Source of the DNA: Takakia lepidozioides
Taxonomy: Eukaryota > Streptophyta > Takakiopsida > Takakiales > Takakiaceae
Direction: 5' to 3'
Assembly (NCBI GenBank): GCA_030704615.1
Contig: CM060731.1
Location: 32,674,001 to 32,738,000, forward strand
DNA: 64,000 nt
Shown here: piece by piece, positions 1-10,527 of the stretch
Layout: each line of letters begins with the position of its first letter
Numbering within the stretch: the stretch's first letter is position 1
The notes under the pieces: generated by a model
The model's input: the letters and a program-made list of their open reading frames with translations, nothing else
What the model was told of the DNA's origin: nothing
Databases searched by the model: none
Position numbers and translations under genes: made by a program

Positions 1-3000
1 ATGAGGTTCATTGAGTGGCAGGGCCGTTCCTGATGCAATGGCTTCTTGCCACAAAGTATCCACATTGTAGGGGTTGTCACCAGCAGATGCCCCGTGTTGT
101 GTAGCTTTGTCAGCTTGTGCTGATTCATCATCTTGTCCTGCCAAACCAGTCACATCTTGTTGAGAGCGTAAACCATTACTGAAGACAAGAGTGTCACCGA
201 TAGGCTCTTCCCTTCCCTCTTCCTGGGATCTCAATCCAGAAGCATCCCCTGCTTCAACAAAGTGATCATTGGCAACAGTGCCCAGAAGTTGGCCGCCAAC
301 TTCAGGCACAGTTGCCAAACCAGTGTCTCCAGAGAGTACACCATTATTGAAGATAGGTGTGTCATGGACAGGCTCTTCCCTTCCATCCTCCTGGGATGTT
401 AATCCAGAAGCATCCGCAGCAACTAGGGAACCTAAGCGGTCATTGGCAACAGGGCCCAAAAGTTGGCTGCCAACTTCAGGAACAGTTGCCATACCTACTG
501 CCTCGGCCAAAGCTGTGAAAGTGGCAACATTCTCTTGCTTACTAGCCTCGGGTTTAGACTCCTCTGTGGCACCCTCCTCCAGAGGAGAGGCAGCTGTAGA
601 GCAAGTACCATTGTCTTCAGACTCCACAGAAGTCTCACAATTTCCTCTCCACATCAAAATGGATTCTTTTTCAAATGAAAGTAGCACGCATGGCACCAAG
701 TCCTGAATTCCCAAACCACACCAAAGAGCCCGTCAGCTCTTGTTCACTGTCGTCTTTAAACGAAGAACTTAAACATTGACTAAAATAAATGGATGACACA
801 ATACTATAGGGCAAGGAATCTGATGGCTGCTCTCTGGGGCACAGTAGCTCAGTACAGACCCATCACTGAGCCAGTTTGTAGGATCCTTCCAAAGACAATG
901 ATCCAGCTTTTCTGGGGAACACACACCATGATTGACCATTCAGTACCTTAGACTCTTACAAACAAGAGTTAATAGGATGGGGATGTACCCTGAGTTTGGC
1001 ACCGATTTTCTTGTAGTCACTGGGATTGAGGCCTGTGCAGTCAACACGCACCAACTCGTCCACCTCAAAGGCATCCTTCACATCCCTGACCAAATTCAGG
1101 TACACCCCATTCTTTCCTGTATCCCGCCCTTTCTAGTCATTGTCACCAAAAACCTCCTCCGCCAAATCAAAGGGACAATCTCAACCTAGATGCAGCTTCA
1201 TTACACATAGGCAAGCCAATAGTTTGCATGATGCCAAAAGCCTGTCACACTGCATAGCTATCTCAATCACCAGTTACTTGCTTTAAGGACAGTGATAAGT
1301 GGGCCCCACAAGACAAACCCAGAAACCAGTAGCCTAATAATAAAGCTTGCAAGATTGTGGACTGTATCCCACAGTGCATAACAACGGAGACGAGAAGTTG
1401 TGGACATGCAGTGCATGTTCGCAGAAGCACATACCCAACTTACAGACAGGTGGCAGTTTTTTGCCACGTTTCCGCATGAAGTCAGCCACCTCCTTTGTCA
1501 ATCCTCCAGGGTCTGGTTGAATGAGCTTTGGGTAGATGGGCGCTGGTGGCTTCCAGAGCATGAGCGGTATTCTAGGACGGTCTTTATAGTTGTAATTGCG
1601 CCCTCGGAATAGATATACCACGCCTCCATGGCGCTGTATGATTTTGCCACCTGTCTTCTCCTGCCCACCACCAGCTTATCTATTTGACACTTTCCCTCTA
1701 GTTCATGTACCCAAAGACACCCTACACACTGAAACTCTCCCTCTCTGGTTTCTGTGGGTTACCATCTTTCTTCCTTCCTTCTTGCTCTCCATACCACCCT
1801 TCTGTCAGTGCATGCTAGGAATCACTGCATTCGAACTGAAGTGGTTCACCAAACTCTGTACGTGTAGTTGCTCTAGCGAAGTTAGCTAAATGGGTAAGGC
1901 CTGCCAAGGGAGACCCTGACAGATTGTTATATATTGTTTGATGATTTGTTTTCTGACATCGGTCCAAAGCATACGTCACAAAATAATAACACTAGCTTAT
2001 AATCAGTGTCTGCAAGCATTTTGTGACTTTGTGGGCAGTGGGAGTTGAATCTCTCTCACACTGTCATTTACACCAACAGTAGGAAACTGGATCCCATATT
2101 GGATGCTAGATCAACTCCAGAATCTGCACAAGGAGGTGTCATGGGTCACTTTACACTTCCTAAAGCCAGAAATAAAGGCTGCTCACAACTTCATCGTGAC
2201 ACATGCTAAGGGCAAGTGTTTGGACAATATGTAGTTTGTTACTTGGCACACCTGATATTCTATCGGCAAACCTGAGTAGCAGGCCCTCTTAAGGAAAACA
2301 TTCCAAGATTCTCAGTTTTGTTATATCCTTGCTCAGATTGGGCAAGGGAACACCTCAGTCTGGATGTGGTCATGTTGCACTGGAAATGACATGAATGGAA
2401 CATGGCTAAATAATTAAGATGGTGCCCTTTCAAAACCTACCTGTCCAGGTTCTCCATAATGGATGTTAAGCTATGCTTTTAGGGATATGACATGAACTGA
2501 AGTACTGTGTTAAATGGAGGCAAAGCCAAGTAACATTGAGTCTACAATTCATCCTCTACTGGACAGTAAACGTATTGATGTTGGAATACATGAATGATTA
2601 TATCAGGTTAGATATACAAGGTTGAGAGTGGTGTAATGCCTGATTCGATAATCGGAATTACTGGATCAGCTTGTAGAAAGCCTGAAAAGTCCTACATAAA
2701 GGTAATAATCTACAAGGAAGGTCTGTAGAAAAGTGAGAAGCAATAAAGAAATTAGCAAACCTCCAGCTTCTGGCAGACATTGTCCATATCCACAGTGGGC
2801 ACACCCTTACATTTGACCTTTGCGCAACGTCGTCGTTTCCAGTGTGTGTGTATCAAGTCAAGCATGTTGTGAGTTAATCCGTCCCTCCCTACAAGCAAAG
2901 CACACACCCTCCTCATTACACGCTTTTTACATCTTCCTTCCTGGCTATTGTCCATCCTCACCACCTCCTTGACCTTGCACACCTTGAGCTCTAAAACCTT

Positions 3001-4344
3001 AACCCTGATCAGAAGTCCGATGAGTACTTAGGACCACAATAGACCCTTTGAATTAACCCATCCCACACTTCTCTTCAGCACCATCCATTAGATATGGACC
3101 ACCCTTCCAACTCAAACTCTCTCTCTCTCTGCTGAGTGATGCTTGTGTGAAGGGCTTTCTAGAGGATAACTGGAAAGCCTGTACTTATTGTTTATACCAA
3201 GGGAAGTCCCACTACCGAAGGCCTCACAAAGGTTATTGTCTGTTCCCCTTTGTTCGGCTCCAACTGGGCGCGGCGTCTAGGGCCACAAGGCTACTGCAAA
3301 CATTTCTCTCTCTCAGTCTCTCTCTTTTTCTCTCCCTGTCCTCTAGGAAGCCTATTGCCATTGGAGAAGGGAAACCCACTTTTGTTTCTTTCTTGGATGT
3401 CAAAAAGGCCTATGACACAGAACGTATGTCCAACATCAGATATCCTAAGTTAATCGACTCTATATCTTGGAAGCAGGATTGCCCTGTCGAACAGGCTTGA
3501 GTCCTGGCGGAAGAGAGTAGAAGAGATTCTCAAGGATGAAAAATGCAGTAAGGCAGAAAACTTCCCTGAACTTGTTTCCAGTCTGTGACATGTGGGAGGA
3601 CATAATGGATGACCTCGAGGGTCTACCCACTCTCGGCACTAGACTGAAATTTAAACTCAGGGAGGGAAGCCTACCTTTGAACAGCAAACAGAAGAGAGGA
3701 AAGGGAGAGTGCAATTGCCCATTGTGTGGGCAACCTGAAGACAATATTCATTTTCTGATTCATTGTCCGGGGTTCTCTCACCAGAGAGACGCTTTCTTCA
3801 AATCTATCACTGTGCTTGTACCTCTGTTTACCAACTTTGGAAGTCTTGAGGCTGAGCCAAAAGCCCAGGCCCTTTTGGGGCCTACTTATTGGGCAAACCA
3901 CACAGCAGGTTGATGCTTGTGTAAAGGGATTTCTAGAGGACATCTGGAAAACCCCAATCAATTGTTTATTCCAAGGTAAGTCTTACTACCGGCGTCGGCC
4001 CCTGATAAAGGTAGGTTCTGCCCCTTTGTGTTCCGCTCAAACTGGGCATGGGGTCAATGGCCACAAGGCTGCGGCAAACAACGTCTTATGAGTACATTCT
4101 TTCTTTTACTGGAAACATTTGCCGTAGCCCATAGATCCTGCACCAAATTTGGGCGAAACAAAAGGGAACAGATACGACCTTTGTGAGGGGCTTACCCCGG
4201 TAGTGTGACTTACCTTGATTGAGAATTAGTTGGATTTTCCAGATATCCTCTAGAAAGCCCCAAACACAAGCATCAATTTGCTGTGTGTGAGCTGCCCAGC
4301 AATTAGACCCCAACAGGGCCAGGGGTTTAGGCTCAGCCCAGAGG

Positions 4345-4381
<37 letters not shown>

Positions 4382-6612
4382 TACTCATGAAACAACCCCT
4401 TTCTACCAGCAGCATATCCCTGTTCGAAAAATAACGAAGAAAGGAAGCCAAAGGTGGGAAATGAGAAAACAAGAGAGCTACCAAGATTGATCTGGCGGTT
4501 GGAGTGGCAGGAACTCTCAATCAGCTCTTTGACTTCTGCTGTTGTTAGGGGCTCCCCAATAACATCTTCTCTTGTCCTTGCCTGTTTTGGGGTCTGTCCC
4601 TCTGGGTAAGGCCCTGGAGCCTGCACAGGTTTCACGCCCTTCTTATTTTTCGGAGGAAGTACGAATGAGTCGAATTCTGGCAGTTTCTTCTTGCTCGGAT
4701 TGAGAGGTGCCCTTCCTGTCCATGGTCTTGGCATTGTTGTGGGGCCGAATGGGGAATAAGGTGGTTCACGATATCCAACTGGTGGCATTTTTGGGGTTTC
4801 TGTGTAACTGAACTGGTACTCAAATGGCAGTTCTCTAGGTAAGGGCACCGCTGCATCATCCTTTGATGGGGAAGAGGAAGAAGAGGAAGGAGCAGGTCCA
4901 GAAATATCAGAAATATCTGCTGGGAGGTGGCTAGCAGATGGGGAAGATAGATTGGTGGGCAGTGAAGATGTATCCATTTCTCTTGTAGGTGACAATGGAG
5001 TTGCGGTGGAGGCTGGACTGGACTGGGGTTTTTTCTTGTAAGCTGGCTTGGGCTCAACCTTTTGAGAATACTTGGAGAACTTGCCAGGTATAGATGGTCG
5101 AGATGGAATGGAATGTGACCCTGTGGACCTGGCTAAATACTGGGCACTACTTTGAAAGGGGAAGGCTGATATGCTACCTGCATCCATTGAATCCTTTGCC
5201 TGGGTTCCACGGGGTGCAGGCATGACTCTCCGAGTCTGTAAATTTGGAGTTGATGGGGGATTTGAGAAAGGATTAAATGGTGTCTCTGAGACCATACTTG
5301 GAGATGCTACAAAGGGGACTTCATATGAGGGAGGGTGTGTCGAAGAAGTTCCAGTACGGGATAAGAAGGTCTCATTCCTGCTTTCAGGTCTAGTATAGGA
5401 GCCAGAGGATGAGACAGGCGCCTCGGAAGAGGAGTAAACCTGAGAAGAAGAGGATCGCTCACTTTGCCACAAAGAGGAGGGCCTTCCAGGAGAAAGTGGT
5501 GGGCTGCCCGTATTAGTTCCCGGTTTTTGTTGAGAAATTGGTTGCTCATACTGCCCAATCGTTGCCCGTGATTTCTCGAAGGAACTTTTGAACTGAGACT
5601 CCACATTGCTTCCCCTGTCCACATACGATGTTGACGGCTGATCTGTGATTTCCCCGGAGAACTTGGCAGCCAGGAAAGCAGTCAGACTCTGCTTTGTCTC
5701 CTCCCTCTGCACTGGTGATGATGTGAAAGGGACGTTCTTTTCTCTCTGTATTCCGCTGCTCTCGAACGGCTTTGGCATCTCTCCTCCTATAGGGCTTTCA
5801 CTGCCGCCCATAGCGTAATCATCCCTTCCTTTTCTCATATCTTTCCCTCTCTCTCTGTCGTGCAGACTCAGCCACTCACTCTTCTGAACATAAAGTGCAG
5901 GGCTGCTATTACCTGTATTTTCTCCTTGCTGTTGGGAAAATTCCCGTCCTTCGTCTCTGTCTGACTGTCCCTCACCTGTCCGCAGCCATGACCATGACTT
6001 TTCACCCTTCGAACCCCAATCTCGTTTACTGGGGACACTCGCTTCACTCCTCACCCCCCCACCACGACTATAATCTCCCAAAATTGCCCTCTTATTTCTA
6101 GCAGCCCACTGGGCTTCCTCGCCATTGCGCCATTCCCTGCTATCAAAATTCCTATCTGGAGGTTCTCGTCTCCAAATTTCTGTGTGGCGATCACCTCCCC
6201 TATGATCATGTGCAAGGCTTTCATTCCCCACATCCCGCTCCATCAGCCCAGGCCCTTCCGATGAAGGCTTGCTAGATTGGTCATTTGGTGTATCGCTAAC
6301 AACACCAGTACTTCTCCAGCTGGAACTCCTACTCTGTCCAAGATTTGAAATCCTAGTCTCTGCATCTCTGCTCTCCCATTCTGTAGGCCCGGATATTACT
6401 GCACCCAAATTTCTGCGTGTATCTCTGTCAGCTCTACTGAGATCTCCAGTAATGAATTCAGCAGCAGAACCGGACCAAGCACTTGATCTAGATAGACGAG
6501 GAATAGACAGACGACCGCACCTCCTCAATATGGGGGGTGTGAGACCTGGTTGAAGAGGGTGAGGCACACGCAAGCCCGCATGCGGGCAGTGCAATGACAC
6601 ACAAGAGGCCAT
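1..6612 (-). CDS. CAF: CRS2-associated factor (CAF1/CAF2-like), chloroplast group II intron splicing; 3' end outside window
   Basis: Minus-strand gene. Exons: 6612-4482, 2888-2761, 1660-1435, 1116-989 and 702 to the window edge, where the frame is still open; donors GT, acceptors AG, phases consistent. Family knowledge: CAF proteins bind the CRS2 peptidyl-tRNA-hydrolase-like protein and plastid group II introns through two CRM domains. Seen: exon 1 ends with the conserved [11 protein letters not shown] / SPFGP / RPWTGRAP stretch and NRQINLG; exons 2-3 hold CRM 1 ([33 protein letters not shown]); exons 3-5 hold CRM 2 ([52 protein letters not shown]). The start codon opens an Arg/Ser-rich, transit-peptide-like N-terminus. 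Odd: about 590 Ser/Pro/Arg-rich residues precede the conserved part, making more than 1,100 residues, far longer than usual CAFs, and the tail contains a duplicated segment. CAF1 versus CAF2 cannot be decided here. Confidence 0.9.
3125..4110 (+). mobile_element. LINE (non-LTR retrotransposon) fragments in CAF intron 1
   Basis: Two degraded pieces in series. The first (about 3125-3340) is the 3'-terminal unit only, bounded by CT-rich runs. The second (about 3340-4110) carries a reverse-transcriptase scrap ([11 protein letters not shown]) joined by deletion to the C-terminal part of the polyprotein, with a zf-RVT-like Cys/His motif ([19 protein letters not shown]) and the family's final coding block ([19 protein letters not shown]). 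It ends near a GGCAAACAACGTCTTATGAG tail. Several stops and frame changes; no intact ORF. It lies wholly within the intron, in antisense to CAF. Confidence 0.75.
4112..4400 (-). mobile_element. LINE 3'-end fragment, minus strand, with (CT)n run
   Basis: Read on the minus strand this starts with a TCATGAGTACATTC tail motif and a CT run ((GA)n on plus, about 4348-4380), then the family's final coding block ([26 protein letters not shown]), and ends near 4112 with a second tail. It lies in CAF intron 1, in the same orientation as CAF. The CAF reading frame runs on into it past the exon 1 donor, giving a spurious Leu-Ser repeat that is not part of CAF. Confidence 0.7.
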
Positions 6613-7985
6613 TCCTCCACCACCATACCATCACACTACCCCTCAAGTCTGGAAGGCAGGAATCCTGGGCATCTCTCTCTCTCTCTCTCTCTCCCACAAA
6701 AGCCCATTGCAGCTAGCATGGTCACAGAAACACCCATATACTCTATGCCCTTTTTACCTTTTTGGTGTTGCAGGGTAAATACATTTTTGCTTACCGTCCG
6801 GTTAAGGGTAAATAGACTCAAATCAATCCTCCGATAAAGGGTAAATTATTGATATCCATTTATTTATCCTATTATTAAATTTGGCCAATTTAATACAACT
6901 CGCGTTCCTCCCTTATTTTACTGGACCCCTCCATCTCATTCCTTAATACACGTGGCCTTACTACATAAGCCCCCACTCTAATTCCTGGGCCACAGTAATT
7001 CCTGGACCACTCTAGAATGAACAGGGCCGAATGAAACTGCTCTACATATTTATATGTCCATTTATTTATCGTGCGGGGAAAGGGTAAGGGCCAATATTTT
7101 TCACCGGGTAAAGATAAATACCGAGTAAGGATAATTGATCTATCCTTTATATACTCATTGAATAAATAAAGGATATATAGAAGGGTATACAGTTTTTTTT
7201 GTTTGCAAATGCTCAACTCAAAAACATAATCAATTAATTAAGGTAACTTAATCAGTTTTTGGTGTACTTTTTGGTGTATCATGAGGCCGATTGTGTTAAA
7301 AAAAACAAAAACAAAAAAGTATCGTGTGTTGTGAGTGACAAGCTGAGGGCTTCGTCCTTAGGCATGAAAAAAAAATAATTTATTTACCCTTTTACTATTT
7401 ACCCTCTAAAAATATATATTTATGTATAGGTAAAGGGTATATGGAAATTATTTATCCTTCAGATTGGTAAGGGTAAGGTTATCTCAAATTATTTATCCGT
7501 CTGAAGGATAGGTAAGTGTAAGGATAACTGAAATGCTCCAACCCGGGTAAATCATTTATGCTATCATACGCATATACCAAAAAGAAAAAGGTGAACGCAA
7601 ATGGGCAAAAAGAAAAAAACAGTGTTGATCATGCTTTGCTTGTATCATATGTTTTCTTGCTTGTTTATCAAAACCCTCCATAGAAATGGACCGAGCTGGT
7701 TTTGCCGTCTTTCTATTAAAAACTGTGCAGTATTTAAGTCTAGAGTGAGGCACTTTGCTTGCAGACAAGAACCTTCAATAAGGGTTTAGTTTCCTTCTAA
7801 TCTTATGTGTCATTTCAGTGATGAAGAGACATCCACCTTGTTTGTGGTGGAAAGAACATAGACAATACATGCATTGAGATCATGTAGAAAGAAATGTTTG
7901 GCATAGTACACTTGAAATGAGAGACAAAAACATTTAATGCTTTACAGAATGAGTTCTAAAGCTTTCAACAACTTTATTTTAGGAT
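6613..7985. other. AT-rich stretch upstream of CAF, no gene seen
   Basis: Contains a CT microsatellite at about 6673-6693, then AT-rich DNA (6770-7570) in which GGGTAAAT and its complement ATTTACCC recur many times in both orientations. This looks like an old transposon or expanded simple motif, but I could not find paired termini or a target duplication. The CAF promoter must lie in the right part of this stretch; no clear core element stands out. 7570-7985 shows nothing recognisable. Confidence 0.4.
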
Positions 7986-8082
7986 TAACACAAGTGTTTA
8001 GTGCAATCTCGATGTCTCAATCCTATGAGGCCACAATTAGAGATCAAGAAAATTGTGGCCATTGTTCGATATAGGTTTGCTC

Positions 8083-8903
8083 CAGTGTTGGGCGGTTCTT
8101 GCATTTGTGAAGGAACCTTCGGTTCCGGTTCCACAATTATTTCAAGAGACGGTTCCGGATCCGGTTCCGGTTTTTTTTTATTGAGCCGGTTCCGGTCCGG
8201 TTCCGGATCCAACTTTTAAACATGGGGGCGGTTCCGGTTACCGGTTAGTTGCTGATAAAAACCATCAGTTCCGGTTAGGTTCCGGTTCTATTTTTAAAAT
8301 ATATTTGTTTAATTTAATTAGATTTAAAATATTTTATCAGTCCGGTAGATTAAATAGCAGTGTATTCACATATTTGAACTAAAATCCAATGATTTTGTTA
8401 GTTTTCACTAAACACAAAAAAGCAAACAAAAATACTCTAAATAAACTGGTAGAAGAAAATGGGTAAAATTTTATGGGTTGAAAGTACTATCCAGCTACCT
8501 GGCAAGTATTGGCATCTTCAAACATTTTATTAATGAACTTAGCCAGGATATCATGGAGCTGGAGATTGAACCCAAGATCTCATGGCGCAGAAGCATTGAA
8601 CATAGAATCTCATGGCCTTCAAGCATTGAACACAGGATCTCAGGAGTTTGAGAGCATTAAATAAGTTTTGCCCTGGGCCCACCAGCTCCACTAAGGGGTC
8701 AAGAACCGGAACCTGTTTTTACCCCCCTGTGCCCAGTTCTCGGGTTCTCACACCTAGCAGGAACCGCTGGTTCGGTTCTGCGCCGATCCCCATTGGCAGG
8801 TTCCGGTTCCGGGTCAGGTTATGTAGGAATGGGCCCGGTTCCGGTTAAACTGAACCTGAACCGGCGGTTAACCTGGGTCCCGGCGGGTAACCGCCCAACA
8901 CTG
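8083..8903. mobile_element. Non-autonomous hAT element (MITE), 821 bp, with 8-bp target duplication
   Basis: Starts CAGTGTTGGGCGGTT and ends with its exact reverse complement AACCGCCCAACACTG (15-bp TIRs). It is flanked on both sides by the identical octamer GTTTGCTC (8075-8082 and 8904-8911). An 8-bp duplication and CAGTG termini are diagnostic of hAT. The ends are packed with GGTTCCGG-type repeats (about 8105-8280 and 8700-8880), typical of hAT subterminal repeats. No transposase ORF inside, so it is non-autonomous. Perfect TIRs and TSD suggest a fairly recent insertion into the Harbinger remnant. Confidence 0.92.
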
Positions 8904-9129
8904 GTTTGCTCATGGATATTGCTACAAATATGGCTGATCATTTCAGGGTGCATCAACCATACAAAAGTTTGTTGATACTATTTGTGACATTCTAACTGAT
9001 AGAAATAAATCGTTCAAGAACTAAATTAGTATTCCTTCAGGAGCAATAGATCGCAGTCACCATCCTTTGGCCGAGCTTCCAAATAAAAGAGTCACACTTG
9101 CAGTTAGTGATTTTTCCCATAGAAAAAAA

Positions 9130-9400
9130 CAAAAAAACAACAACAACAACAACAATTGGTAGCTCAGTTGGATGGTGCACACTGCCACCCAGATGATTCT
9201 GGGTCAAATCCTCCTACCTTGATGGCTGTGGTATGCTTTTCTCCCCCTTCCCTTGGGCGGTGTCTCTTGCGAAAGCCTTCGCGGCAAGGTTACTCTGAAG
9301 GGGTTATTTTTTCCTCTCACTATAATTAAGGGGCCTGATTTGCCTGATTTGTGAGCCGTCGCTCCCATGTGTTTCCCTTTTCTTTAAAGAAAAAAAAAAA
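9130..9400 (+). mobile_element. tRNA-derived SINE
   Basis: A head at about 9153-9218 carries an A box (TAGCTCAGTTGG) and a B-box-like GGGTCAAATCC at tRNA spacing, with the ends GGTAG/CTACC able to pair. A non-tRNA body of about 170 bp follows and ends in a run of A at about 9389-9399. An (AAC)n stretch directly precedes the head. It splits the Harbinger remnant. No clear target duplication was found. Confidence 0.65.
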
Positions 9401-9953
9401 CCATAATATTGTGTTACAAGTTGTTTATGATGCAGACAAGAGATTTTGGAATGTATGTGTGGACCAACTAGAAAGGGTTCATGATGGTGTACGGTTCAAG
9501 ATCTCGAGTCTGTATAGACAATTGAGGACTCGTGACATTCTTCAAGAGCCAATGGTCACAATTGGAGGCATGAGATGCACTCCATATCTGATTGGAGATG
9601 CAGCTTATCATATCTGCACTCACCTGCAGAAGAATCGGAAAACCTCAATCCAACTGATATAGAGAAGATGAGATTTGACTCTAGCACGATCAAAAAGAGG
9701 GTGACAATAGAAAATGTTTTTGGATCTCTAAAAAGCAGATGGTGTACTCCGAAACATTTCAATTCTAGAGTTGATAGAGTTGCCAGAATTGCAGTTGTTT
9801 GTTGTGTCTTGCATAATAATTGCGAGCTATGGGGTGCTCCTGAGCCAAGGAATACCTCCTCTGCTCCAGATTGTCACATTCAGGAGTTAAATGGAATGAC
9901 TCATTCCTCACCATTTGGGAGTCCACATGTGGACGGTGATGAGAGTGACTGAG

Positions 9954-10527
9954 GCTCGAAACACCTTACAGGGCGCAACTCGCATCTCGAAACGCTGGTG
10001 TAGTTTTCTATGTTTCCCCATGGGTATTGTCTCTCCCTGCTGCTAAGCTCTTACTCTTTTCATCATTCCTCCCTCCTAATTATCCTTGGCCTGCCCTATC
10101 CCTTTCGGTCTTAGGCACCTCATACTCTCACTCACAGCTTTGGCTAGGCTCTGGTACAGAGAGACCTCAGTCCCATCATGTGAATTTAATGAGGTGGTCA
10201 ACTGAGCTTTCAAGGCTCCGATTGGTGTGGTTTGCTGAGTTACGCTCCCTAGTCTTCCCTTCCTCCTAAGTTTTGCCCTAAGGACAGTTTGAGGCTTATT
10301 TAAGAAAAAATATAGATAAAATGAAAGAAAAGTAAACACTCGGGCAAGCTGACATCATTTTCAGCTTCGCTCTTTAAATCTCTAACAGCGACGGAAAGTG
10401 AGGTTTTGGGTAAGGAGATGCAGAGCATGGCCTTCTGTGTCCTTCTGTGTTGAAGAGCACGTCAAAGGTTTGGGTGCTGACAACAAGTTCTGATGGGGCA
10501 ATCTAGTTAGGGACTTGGGCAGTCAAG
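9954..10527. other. Intergenic / 5' region of ICP55-like gene, nothing recognised
   Basis: No coding similarity, repeat or structural RNA recognised. The right end (10370-10527) should hold the promoter and 5' UTR of the gene starting at 10528; no distinct TATA box could be assigned. Confidence 0.4.

Larger units (their letters stand above)
7990..9953 (+). pseudogene. Harbinger/PIF (HARBI1-like, DDE_4) transposase remnant, interrupted by two insertions
   Basis: Coding remnants in several frames. Left part (about 8020-8082, resuming at 8912) reads a transposase N-terminal helix region (RPQLEIKKIVAIVRYRFA, then HGYCYKYMADHFRV) across the hAT insertion. Right part (about 9400-9953) holds the nuclease domain: VVYDADKRFWNV, YLIGDAAYHI, then in another frame NPTDIEKMRFD, VTIENVFGSLKSRW, VCCVLHNNCELWGAPEP, which matches the plant HARBI1-like family C-terminus. 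A frameshift near 9640, stop codons, a hAT MITE and a SINE show it is dead. Terminal inverted repeats were not found. Confidence 0.7.

Noticed and set aside
4333-4481. Leu-Ser repeat tail on the CAF first-exon reading frame
   Set aside because: The frame runs past the conserved G-GTAGCT donor into LINE and microsatellite DNA; exon 2 supplies the conserved continuation in phase.
9153-9218. Functional tRNA gene
   Set aside because: B box is degenerate (GGGTCAAATCC), arms do not fold as a normal cloverleaf, and a SINE body with an A tail follows.
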